Assembly: GCA_025351485.1 (NCBI GenBank)
Contig: JANXVU010000033.1
Span: 1-61,365 of the forward strand
Reading direction: 5' to 3'
Length of the DNA: 61,365 bases
Origin: Candidatus Eiseniibacteriota bacterium
Lineage (GTDB): Bacteria > Eisenbacteria > RBG-16-71-46 > JACRLI01
The position numbers and the translations under genes are program-made. The notes under the pieces were generated by a model, which was given only the letters and a program-made list of their open reading frames with translations, did no database searches and was not told the origin of the DNA. Shown in pieces: positions 1-7,280 of this stretch (positions are counted from its first letter, which is position 1; every line of letters begins with the position of its first letter).

Positions 1-2
1 AC

Positions 3-68
3 CAGCGGGAGGTGATGACGGTTGCCTTGCCGGCGAACCGAACCAACCGCCTGGCCTATGCCTGCTGA
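3..68 (+). CDS. Possible 3' end of a gene cut by the window edge
   Basis: An open frame runs in from the left edge and stops at TGA 66-68. It ends in residues like NRTNRLAYAC. It is followed after about 46 bases by a hairpin, as expected for the end of a gene. Only about 21 codons are visible, so no family can be named and chance is not excluded. Confidence 0.22.
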   Translation, partial: QREVMTVALPANRTNRLAYAC

Positions 69-114
69 GCCATGACTCTGGATGGTAACGGACAAAGGGC
101 GCGTGGGTTGCGGC

Positions 115-137
115 GCTTCGGACACATTCTCCGAAGC
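115..137. terminator. Hairpin between convergent transcription units
   Basis: A perfect 8-bp inverted repeat (GCTTCGGA / TCCGAAGC) with a 7-base loop lies downstream of the stop of the parvulin gene (minus strand) and downstream of the possible plus-strand gene end. A T-rich run (ATTCTTTT) begins about nine bases after it on the plus strand. It could terminate both directions. The T tract is not directly adjacent, so this is a moderate call. Confidence 0.45.
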
Positions 138-169
138 ACAAGCGATTCTTTTGGGCTGCGCGCGCCGCT

Positions 170-1978
170 CTACAGCACGGACTCGTCCGGCGGGTTTCCG
201 AGGCGCACCTTCTTCACCTGATCCCAGTAGATTTTGAGCGGGTGGCGCTTGCGAGCCCCATCCAGTTCGGCTCGCAGCTTGCGCTCCTGCAGCATGCTGT
301 TCAGGAAGTCCCGGGCGAACTTGCGGGCATCGGCGTAGGCGAGCATCTGCTTTTCCTTCCGGCCCAGTCCCTTCATGATCATCCAACGCTTTCCGCTCAG
401 CAATACCGGCTTCTCCGACTGGTAGGGCGGGGGCACCGCGAAGGACACGCTGTCAAAGGCGCTTCCGTAGAGCAGGTCGTGCGCGTGGTTCTCGAAAAAT
501 TCCGACACGCCGCCGGCCATGCGGGTGCCGCTGTCCTCCGAGAACTCGCCGGCGATGCGGGCCATGTCATCCCCCAGTTTCACCTGGCGGTGCAGCGAGT
601 CGGCCAGCGCGGAGTCCGAAACCACGATGAACTGGATCTTGGCCTGTTCGGGCAGGAAGAAGCTGTCCTTCTTGGTCTCGTAAAAGGCCTTGATGCTGTC
701 CTCGGGCATGGTGTCGCGCGCGATTTCCGTCGCAAAAAACCTCTGGGCCAGCAGGTATTCGCGCCGGTCGCGCAGGTCCCGGATCGCGTAGTTCTCCTTG
801 TCGATCCGGTGCGCCAACATGTCCTCGTCGATGGCCGGTCCGGCCGCGATGGACCCCGCGTAGAACCTCAGGGCCTCGGGCGTGCGCAGCTTGGGCCGGA
901 AGATGCCTTCCATCCTGGCGATGGGATCCATGAGCTCCGCCACGGTCATCTGGCCGAAGCGGCTGCGGAGGATCACCCGCTGGCGCTGCTCGGCGGAGAA
1001 CCGCGGGAACTTTCCGCTCAGGTCCACCTTGGGCGCGCCGCTGGTTTCATCCACGCCCTCGCCGGTCTTGAGCACCGAGTCGTAGCGGGCGGCCACGAAT
1101 TCCAACACCGAGTCCACGAACTGCACCCCGGCCTGCCGGATGTAGGTCTGGATCGAGTTCTTGCGCTCCTCGTTCTGCCGCGACTGCGCCAGCCGGCTCT
1201 GAAGGGCGCCGCGGGCCTTTTCGAAGGGTGGCGGGGTGTGTGTTCCGATCGAGTCCAGGCGCACCACCCAGAAGTAATCCGTGCCGCCCTCGATGGGGCC
1301 GGAAACCTGTCCCGGCTTCATGGCCACCACCGTGGACTCCACCGCCGGATACATGAACCCGGCGTTCAAGCCAACGCCGATCACTCCAGCCGACAGCTGC
1401 GTCTGCGGGTCGATGCTGAAGGTGCGCGCCAGTTCCCCGAAGTCCGCCCCCTTCTTGAGAGCCGAGGAAATACTGTCGGCCCGGGCCCGGGTCTTCACCG
1501 CGAGCTGGTGCAGATAATAGTCCGTGCCCTGTTTTTTCCAAAGGGAGCGAAGCTCGGATTCCGTGACCTTGCCGGCCTCCTTCATCTTGGCGGCGTACAG
1601 GAAGTTCCGCAGAGTGGTGGTCTTGTACTCGTCGTAGGCCTTCTGTTCGCTCGGCGTGAGCTGGTAGCCCTTTTCCTGCAGGATCCAGCCCATGTAGGCC
1701 TTGTCGATGAGGGCCCTGACCAGCTCGTCCACCCCGGTGGAGTCCTGGGGGGGCCGCTCGTTGGCCGGGATCTGCAGCCACTTCTGCTCGATCATGCCCA
1801 CCGTGATGGGACGCCCGCCGGCGTCGATGGCCACCGGAGAATTGCCTGGATTGTAAACGTATTTGCTGCTTCGCGTTGCAGCCTTTTTTGACGTTCCGGC
1901 CGCCTTCCGGGGGGCGGCCTCGGTGCCGGCCACCAGGGCAAGCGCGAGCACAGCCACGACGGAGAGAATTCGCTTCAT
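170..1978 (-). CDS. Secreted parvulin-type peptidyl-prolyl isomerase (SurA/PpiC-like), two PPIase-like domains
   Basis: The product is a 602-residue periplasmic folding factor of the SurA/PrsA/PpiC type, predicted to catalyse prolyl cis-trans isomerisation of exported proteins. Residues 1-21 form a signal peptide (MKRILSVVAVLALALVAG then A-rich). An N-terminal chaperone-like helical region follows. A first parvulin-like domain spans about 155-245 (the segment with GADFGELARTFSIDP and an AGVIG turn). A second, more divergent one lies near 440-535 (IQFIVVSD ... ARIAGEFSEDSG ... GGVSEFF). The ATG is preceded by AAAGGAG at good spacing. The gene is transcribed away from the C25 peptidase gene, with which it shares a 275-base divergent intergenic region. 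Folding of large secreted beta proteins such as that neighbour is a plausible but unproven job. Confidence 0.85.
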   Translation of the reverse strand: MKRILSVVAVLALALVAGTEAAPRKAAGTSKKAATRSSKYVYNPGNSPVAIDAGGRPITVGMIEQKWLQIPANERPPQDSTGVDELVRALIDKAYMGWILQEKGYQLTPSEQKAYDEYKTTTLRNFLYAAKMKEAGKVTESELRSLWKKQGTDYYLHQLAVKTRARADSISSALKKGADFGELARTFSIDPQTQLSAGVIGVGLNAGFMYPAVESTVVAMKPGQVSGPIEGGTDYFWVVRLDSIGTHTPPPFEKARGALQSRLAQSRQNEERKNSIQTYIRQAGVQFVDSVLEFVAARYDSVLKTGEGVDETSGAPKVDLSGKFPRFSAEQRQRVILRSRFGQMTVAELMDPIARMEGIFRPKLRTPEALRFYAGSIAAGPAIDEDMLAHRIDKENYAIRDLRDRREYLLAQRFFATEIARDTMPEDSIKAFYETKKDSFFLPEQAKIQFIVVSDSALADSLHRQVKLGDDMARIAGEFSEDSGTRMAGGVSEFFENHAHDLLYGSAFDSVSFAVPPPYQSEKPVLLSGKRWMIMKGLGRKEKQMLAYADARKFARDFLNSMLQERKLRAELDGARKRHPLKIYWDQVKKVRLGNPPDESVL

Positions 1979-2049
1979 TCGGGAGGATCTCCTTTCAAGT
2001 CACGAAACCCGCCAGGCGCGGCCCGGGGGCGTTGGAATCAAGCTCGGGT

Positions 2050-2058
2050 ATTTTACCA
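2050..2058 (-). promoter_or_regulatory. Extended -10 promoter candidate for the parvulin gene
   Basis: On the minus strand TGG-TAAAAT forms an extended -10 element about 72 bases upstream of the ATG at 1978. No convincing -35 hexamer is present, which is normal for extended -10 promoters. Sequence match only. Confidence 0.4.
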
Positions 2059-2104
2059 GATCGGGGGCCTGGTGGGCGCTCCCGGGTTGGGAATCGTGGC
2101 CTCG

Positions 2105-2133
2105 TTGACCCTCCCCGGGGTGGAACCTATACT
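2105..2133 (+). promoter_or_regulatory. Sigma70-type promoter for the C25 peptidase gene
   Basis: TTGACC (2105-2110), a 17-base spacer and TATACT (2128-2133) match the housekeeping consensus at 10 of 12 positions. The predicted transcript start near 2140 gives a leader of about 115 bases before the TTG start at 2254. Confidence 0.65.
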
Positions 2134-2253
2134 CCGGCCGGACAGTACCCTGTGTGACTGGTTCGCGCCAATATTTGCCACTTCTGGGACGCTTCCGCTC
2201 CCCGCCGGGATGGCCCCCGGCGCTTCCGCCCACCCGAAATCGAGGATCCTCGA

Positions 2254-5200
2254 TTGCACCTGACTAGATCGGCTTCGGCCTCCCGGCTCCCCCTGCGAGC
2301 GCTCCGGTGCTCCCTGGCGATTCTCCTGGCGCTCCTGGCAGCCCCGGAGGTCCGTGCGGGGGTCCGGCTGCTGCAGGCCGATGCCCGCGGCGTGACCGTA
2401 GAATTCACGCTGGAAGGCCTCCAGGTGGATACCGTCAGCATCGATGGGGCCCGCTACAGCCGGGTGAAGATCCGGGACGGGGTGGTGGGGGATCGGCCGG
2501 GAAGCATGCAGTTGCCGGGCCTCTCCTCGATGGTCGGGATTCCCCGGAGCGGGGATTGCCGGATCACCGTGCTGGAGGCCGAGGCCTCCGAAATGGGCGC
2601 GCTGCCGCCGCAGCCGGTGCCGAACCAGAAGTTCGAAGGCGGCCCCGACGGCAAAGTCAACGTGGAGCAGCGCCCCAATCCCGGGGACTACGCGCGCGCG
2701 GGCCTTTGGCCGGCCCAGGTGGCCACGCTGGGACCGGCGCTGATCATGCGCCTGCAGCGGGTGCAGCCGTTCGGCGTTCGGCCGCTTCGGTACGACCCGG
2801 CCCGCCGCACCCTGTGGGTGGCGCGCCGGATGGTGGTGCGGGTGGACTTTGGCGCTTCCGCCGAGGCGGGCGGCGCCGGCCAGGGATTTGCCGCTGATTC
2901 CAGGTCCGACGAGTCCATGTATCGCGGCGCGCTCCTCAACTACGAGCAGGCCCGCGGGTTGCGGCGCGTGGGAGCGGCCGGAGCGGCCGCTCCCCAGATG
3001 TCCGCCGGACCCCGGGGCCCCGTCTCCCGGTTCTTTCCGGACTTCAAGGTGCGCATCGACACCACCGGGATCTATACCGTGACCTTCGAGCAGCTGCAGG
3101 GCCGTTTTTCGCCCGAAGGGTCGGTGCTGCTGGACCGCGCCCCGGTGGAGCAGCTGCGCTGCTGGGAAGAGCTGCCCGCCGCCGATCCGCGCATGGGCGG
3201 CATGGTGGAATCCGAGGTTCCGATTCGCGTGATCGATGCCGACGGCGATGGAATCTTTGGCCCGGGCGACCAGGTGGTTCTCTTTGGTCTCAACCTGGCC
3301 GACCGGCTGCGGGCGCACTGGTTCGATCCGGAGGGAACCTCGCTCTACTACACCGACGGCGAGGTCTACTGGCTGGGCCAGCGCGTGGCCCAGGGGCAGC
3401 CGTGGCAGCGGATGGGCCCGGGTGGGGTGGGCGGGTCCCCGGGGGGGTACCGGCCCGGGACGTACCGTGCGGTCAAACACGTCCAGGACCGGGTGGTCCC
3501 GGCCCCCGGCCCGGAATCGCTCGACGAGAACGTGTATCTGTTCCGCGACAACATCGCGGAGGATTCCGTGGCGTTCAGCGCCTTTGATATCGACGCCGTG
3601 AAGCCCCTGGATTTCCGGATCGCCTTTCGCGGCCGCGATCTGCTGCTCGAGGGCACCATCGGCACGCACATACTGGACGTGGACCTGCGGCGCCCCCAGG
3701 GCACCGGGTTCATCTCCGACCCGGTCGTGACCGGCTTCACGTTCTCCAACAAGGGCGAAGCGATCTTCAGCAGCGGGCCCATCCTGAGCGGCGCTTCGCT
3801 CTCGCCCGACCACAACGTGCTGCACTTTGTGGGCACCCACCCGCCCGACGGCGCCCAGGCGTACGGTTCGGGGGCCTACCTGGAGTGGTTCGACGTGGGC
3901 TACCACCGCGCCTATCGCGCTCCCCAGCGGACCAACCGGTTCTACTTCACCAGCGGCGACACGCTGGGCCTCCTGGCGCCACGGATCGCGAACTTCGGCG
4001 ACTCGCTGATCGAGGTCTACGACTTCACCGACTCGCTCCGGCCGCGCTACATCGAGACGGCCGGCAGCCGGGCCAGGGCGGGCGTGCGCTGGTACGCCGA
4101 TTTCAAGGACACCTGCTCGACGAGCCACCTTTACTTTGCGTCCACGCGCAGCGCGCTTCCCAGACTTCCCGACGCGGCCGTGGCGGTGGACACTCCGAGC
4201 AGCCTGGCCACCCTTGCCAGCGGCGACATGATCATCGTGACCCACGAGTCCCTGGAGGCACAGGCCCTGGAGCTCGCGGCCCAGCACGCATCGCAGGGGC
4301 TCACCGTGCGCGTGGCTCGGGTGGGGGACGTGTACGACGAATTCGACGGCGGCCGAAAGTCCGACGTGGCCATCAAGCGGTTCGTGCGCCGGGCTTTCTA
4401 CACCTGGAGCACGCCGCCGCGCTATCTGCTGCTGCTGGGAGAGAGCAGCGAAAATCCCCAGGGGCATCCGATCACCTTCGGCATCGGAGCGCCCGGCTAC
4501 ATCAGCCACAAAGATCTGGTTCCTTCTCCGCGCGCGTTCGGCTCGGTGCCGCTGGGCATCGACTACGAGGTGATCCCCGAGGACTACTTCTACTCGGTGG
4601 GCCTGGACACGCTGGACAGCTTCCCGATCCTGCCCGCGCTGGCGGTGGGCCGCATTCCCGCCTCCACCGCGGCCGAGGCGGAAGCGGTGGTGCAGAAGAT
4701 CATCCGCTACGAGCACCCGCAGCCCGGCGAGACCTGGCGGTCCAGGAACCTGTTCATGGCCGACGACGAGTGGTCCAACGGCGTGGCGTTCGGCAACAAC
4801 TGCCTCAGCTTCAACTCGCAGGAGTTCGTGTTCCAGGAGGTTTCCAAGCGGCTCGCGCGGATTCCGGGCGGAGAGGGAAAGTTCGGCTACTTCGGCGCCG
4901 ACTCCTTCTACCTGAGCCAGTACAGCGATACGGTACACCTGTGCGACAGCAACATCGGCGGGCTGGTGTGCCGGAACTGGTCGTGCATCAACACCTACGG
5001 GCACTCGGTCTTCGGAGCGGCGCTCCGCCGCAAGCTCACCAACAGCTACCTGCTGGTGAACTATCACGGCCACGCTAACGCCCAGTTGATGACCCACGAG
5101 TACATCTACACCGGCAGCGGCAACCTGGGCGACGACGTCCAGCAGGTGGGGAACATCGACCGGCCGTTCTTTCTTTCGGCATTCGCCTGCCACGTGAACA

Positions 5201-6570
5201 AGTACGACGGGCGGCGCGAAGGCGAGGATTTCTACGGCAACGGCCTCGGGGAACGCCAGTTGCTCGCGCCGCAGAAGGGCGCCATCGCGACGTTTGCCAG
5301 CACCGGTTTCGAGTGGCTTCCGAATTCGGGCGACGACCAGGATCTCAGCGTGTACCTGTTCCGCTCCTTCTTCGTCAATCCGCCGGAGCCGGACCTGGGC
5401 GGGCGCGCCGGCCAGCGCTGGATCCTGGGCGACGTGATCCGCGACGCCAAGACCCGGTTTGCCGCGACCTTTCTTTCGGGGTTTTCCAATCCTGGCGGTT
5501 ACTGGTGCGGCTACGGCTGCAAGCCCCCGCTCATCGTGGGCTCGCGCAACATCTACGAAAACTTCTCCTACTGCCTGCTGGGGGACCCGGCGCTCCACAT
5601 GGACGCGGGCGACGTGAACGTGTTCCTGACCCAGAACGGCCTTCCGGTGGGCGACAAGGGCTACTTCGTGGCCGGCTCCTCCGACAGCGTGACCCTGGCC
5701 GCCTCGGCCCTGACGCCCACGGGGCTCGACTCGGCCTGGGTGGAGGATCGGCCCACCGGTGGCGCGGTGCGAAGCATCGCCCGCTCCCTGTACCGGGTCA
5801 CGGCCGCGCGCGACAGTGGCTCCGCGGCTCCGCGCGGGCTTACCATCACCTACCGGACCGCGCCGGCCTTCGAGGACTACTACGTCGACTTCAAGACACG
5901 CGACCTGCGCGGGCTGGTGAGCACCGCTTCGATCCACCGGGTGCTGTCGCTGTCGGACTTCACCAGCAACCGGGGCCAACTGGACACCACGCACACCGCG
6001 CCCAGCGAAATGACCATCCAGGTCACCGTGACAAGTTCCACGCCGGTGGATTCGTCCCGATTCACGTTCGACCTGAACGGCCAGACGCTGGCGCCCACTT
6101 CGCTCGCGCTGATGGTGGATCGTCCGGAAGACGGCGGGCTGCGGCACTACACGGCGTCCCTGCTGCACACATTTCCCGCCGGCACCAATACCTTTGGCTT
6201 CACCGCCCCGGGCCCGGCCGGCAGTGCCAGCCTGCGCAAGCTGATCCGCTTCAGGGTGGCCACCGCCGGGGACTTCGCCTTGAGCGAAGTGATTAACTAC
6301 CCCAATCCGTTCGAGGCATCCACCTCATTCCACTTCAGCCTGACCCAGGCCGTGGACCGCGCCAGCGTGCGCATCTACACCATCTCGGGGCGGCTGCTGC
6401 GCGAGTTGCGCGATCCGGATAGCGGCGGGGGAGTGCACTTCCTGCCCTGGGATGGGACGGATGCCGATGGCGACCCGATCGCCAACGGCACCTACATCTA
6501 CAAGGTGGTGGCGGAATCCGGCGGAAAAAAGCTAGAGAAGATCGGAACGCTGGTGAGGGTGCAGCGGTAG
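2254..6570 (+). CDS. Secreted C25 (gingipain/PorU-type) cysteine peptidase with FlgD-like C-terminal tail
   Basis: The product is a 1438-residue exported peptidase. TTG start 2254 is chosen because GAGGA lies seven bases upstream and a signal peptide follows directly (LAILLALLAAPEVRA, cleavage near residue 35). The C25 domain spans about 657-1130. The catalytic pair is visible as His940 in NYHGHA and Cys979 in LSAFACHVNKYDG, the arrangement of gingipains and of the type IX sortase PorU. The last ~100 residues (NYPNPFEAS ... SVRIYTISGRLLREL ... NGTYIYKVVA) form a FlgD-Ig/Por-tail-like beta domain, which in FCB bacteria marks cell-surface secretion. It could be a sortase-like PorU homologue or a secreted protease. 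The length exceeds P. gingivalis PorU. It has its own strong promoter. No type IX machinery is visible in the window. Confidence 0.85.
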   Translation: MHLTRSASASRLPLRALRCSLAILLALLAAPEVRAGVRLLQADARGVTVEFTLEGLQVDTVSIDGARYSRVKIRDGVVGDRPGSMQLPGLSSMVGIPRSGDCRITVLEAEASEMGALPPQPVPNQKFEGGPDGKVNVEQRPNPGDYARAGLWPAQVATLGPALIMRLQRVQPFGVRPLRYDPARRTLWVARRMVVRVDFGASAEAGGAGQGFAADSRSDESMYRGALLNYEQARGLRRVGAAGAAAPQMSAGPRGPVSRFFPDFKVRIDTTGIYTVTFEQLQGRFSPEGSVLLDRAPVEQLRCWEELPAADPRMGGMVESEVPIRVIDADGDGIFGPGDQVVLFGLNLADRLRAHWFDPEGTSLYYTDGEVYWLGQRVAQGQPWQRMGPGGVGGSPGGYRPGTYRAVKHVQDRVVPAPGPESLDENVYLFRDNIAEDSVAFSAFDIDAVKPLDFRIAFRGRDLLLEGTIGTHILDVDLRRPQGTGFISDPVVTGFTFSNKGEAIFSSGPILSGASLSPDHNVLHFVGTHPPDGAQAYGSGAYLEWFDVGYHRAYRAPQRTNRFYFTSGDTLGLLAPRIANFGDSLIEVYDFTDSLRPRYIETAGSRARAGVRWYADFKDTCSTSHLYFASTRSALPRLPDAAVAVDTPSSLATLASGDMIIVTHESLEAQALELAAQHASQGLTVRVARVGDVYDEFDGGRKSDVAIKRFVRRAFYTWSTPPRYLLLLGESSENPQGHPITFGIGAPGYISHKDLVPSPRAFGSVPLGIDYEVIPEDYFYSVGLDTLDSFPILPALAVGRIPASTAAEAEAVVQKIIRYEHPQPGETWRSRNLFMADDEWSNGVAFGNNCLSFNSQEFVFQEVSKRLARIPGGEGKFGYFGADSFYLSQYSDTVHLCDSNIGGLVCRNWSCINTYGHSVFGAALRRKLTNSYLLVNYHGHANAQLMTHEYIYTGSGNLGDDVQQVGNIDRPFFLSAFACHVNKYDGRREGEDFYGNGLGERQLLAPQKGAIATFASTGFEWLPNSGDDQDLSVYLFRSFFVNPPEPDLGGRAGQRWILGDVIRDAKTRFAATFLSGFSNPGGYWCGYGCKPPLIVGSRNIYENFSYCLLGDPALHMDAGDVNVFLTQNGLPVGDKGYFVAGSSDSVTLAASALTPTGLDSAWVEDRPTGGAVRSIARSLYRVTAARDSGSAAPRGLTITYRTAPAFEDYYVDFKTRDLRGLVSTASIHRVLSLSDFTSNRGQLDTTHTAPSEMTIQVTVTSSTPVDSSRFTFDLNGQTLAPTSLALMVDRPEDGGLRHYTASLLHTFPAGTNTFGFTAPGPAGSASLRKLIRFRVATAGDFALSEVINYPNPFEASTSFHFSLTQAVDRASVRIYTISGRLLRELRDPDSGGGVHFLPWDGTDADGDPIANGTYIYKVVAESGGKKLEKIGTLVRVQR

Positions 6571-6594
6571 GCTGCACCGCATCGATGGTGGTTG

Positions 6595-6633
6595 ATAGCC
6601 AAGATTGACAATCTTGGCTATATCGGCTAGCTT
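6595..6633 (+). promoter_or_regulatory. parDE promoter overlapped by a 12-bp palindromic operator
   Basis: A perfect inverted repeat (ATAGCCAAGATT, gac, AATCTTGGCTAT; 6595-6621) contains the -35 hexamer TTGACA (6605-6610). After a 17-base spacer, TAGCTT (6628-6633) is a weak -10. The parD ATG lies exactly six bases further on. ParD antitoxins typically bind such palindromes to repress their own operon, so this is the expected autoregulatory operator. Confidence 0.7.
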
Positions 6634-6639
6634 GAGTGC

Positions 6640-6906
6640 ATGAACGTTTCGCTGACCAGGGACCTTGAGAAGTTTGTCCACCGGAAGGTCTCTTCGGGCC
6701 TCTACGGCTCCGCCAGCGAGGTTGTTCGCGAAGGGCTCAGGTTGCTCGAGGAGCAGGACCGCCTCAAGCGGGCATACCTCGACGAGGTGAAGACCGAGAT
6801 CGCAGGCGGGCTGGCCCAGGCGCGAGCGGGTGAACTGCTGAGCGGCCACAAGGTCATGGAACAAATCCTCCGAACCCCCCCCCAACGGACGAAAAAGAGG
6901 ACTTGA
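6640..6906 (+). CDS. parD: ParD-family antitoxin of a type II toxin-antitoxin system
   Basis: An 88-residue antitoxin. The N-terminus (MNVSLTRDLEKFVHRKV, then YGSASEVVREGLRLLEEQD) is the ribbon-helix-helix DNA-binding domain of the ParD/CC2985 family. The charged C-terminal part is expected to wrap and neutralise the ParE toxin. It overlaps parE by four bases (TTGA). A run of nine C (6875-6883) lies near its 3' end, seven codons before the stop. A -1 slip there would join ParD to the ParE frame (see findings). No Shine-Dalgarno precedes the ATG, and the -10 is six bases upstream, suggesting a leaderless mRNA. Family assignment is confident. Function is inferred from the family. Confidence 0.88.
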   Translation: MNVSLTRDLEKFVHRKVSSGLYGSASEVVREGLRLLEEQDRLKRAYLDEVKTEIAGGLAQARAGELLSGHKVMEQILRTPPQRTKKRT

Positions 6907-7280
6907 GGGACTATCGACTCACACCTCTCGCCGTGCAGGATCTGGTTCTGATCTTCGAGTATGTGTCCAAGGACGACCATCGAGCCGCCCTTTGTCTCCT
7001 GAGACGATTTCGACGAGCGATGATCCGGCTTGCGGAACATCCGTGGCTCGGGCACCCGCGCCCCGATCTCGCGGATGAGCTGCTCCGATTCTGGCCCATA
7101 CACTCCTACCTGATTATCTATCGACCCGAAGAGAAGCCGATCCAGGTCCTCAGGGTACTGAGCGCCAGTCGAAATCTTCGTGAAATCTTGAGTCAGTCCA
7201 CCGTAAACCCCGCGGCATCCCGCCCTTGCCTCGCGCCGCCCACCGACCCTACAATCGCCGCATGCGCAAACTTATGCTGA
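6903..7280 (+). CDS. parE: ParE-family toxin
   Basis: A 125-residue RelE/ParE-superfamily toxin; known ParE proteins poison DNA gyrase. The core, residues 1-~95, shows the family pattern: LTPLAVQDLVLIFEYV, RLAEHPWLGHPRPDL, YLIIYRP, VLRVLSASRNLREIL. The start is TTG at 6903 inside the parD stop (TTGA overlap), so translation is probably coupled to parD, keeping toxin below antitoxin. The last ~30 residues (Pro/Ala-rich) exceed the usual 95-100 length and run 19 bases into the next gene. They look like read-through rather than a conserved domain, but no earlier in-frame stop exists. Confidence 0.85.
   Translation: MRDYRLTPLAVQDLVLIFEYVSKDDHRAALCLLRRFRRAMIRLAEHPWLGHPRPDLADELLRFWPIHSYLIIYRPEEKPIQVLRVLSASRNLREILSQSTVNPAASRPCLAPPTDPTIAACANLC
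7226..7255 (+). promoter_or_regulatory. Promoter inside parE for a leaderless HEAT-cyclophilin mRNA
   Basis: TTGCCT (7226-7231), an 18-base spacer and TACAAT (7250-7255) lie within the 3' end of parE. The ATG at 7262 begins exactly seven bases after the -10. That is where RNA polymerase would start, and there is no Shine-Dalgarno. Confidence 0.5.

Noticed and set aside
2053-6168. Very long antisense reading frame (1371 codons) opposite the C25 peptidase
   Set aside because: This is a GC-rich mirror frame: no signal, domain or start context, and composition typical of the complement of a coding strand. Many similar long frames elsewhere were dismissed for the same reason.
7190-7280. ParE C-terminal extension as an extra functional domain
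   Set aside because: The last ~30 residues are low-complexity Pro/Ala-rich and overlap the promoter and start of the next gene. They are best explained as sequence up to the first available stop.
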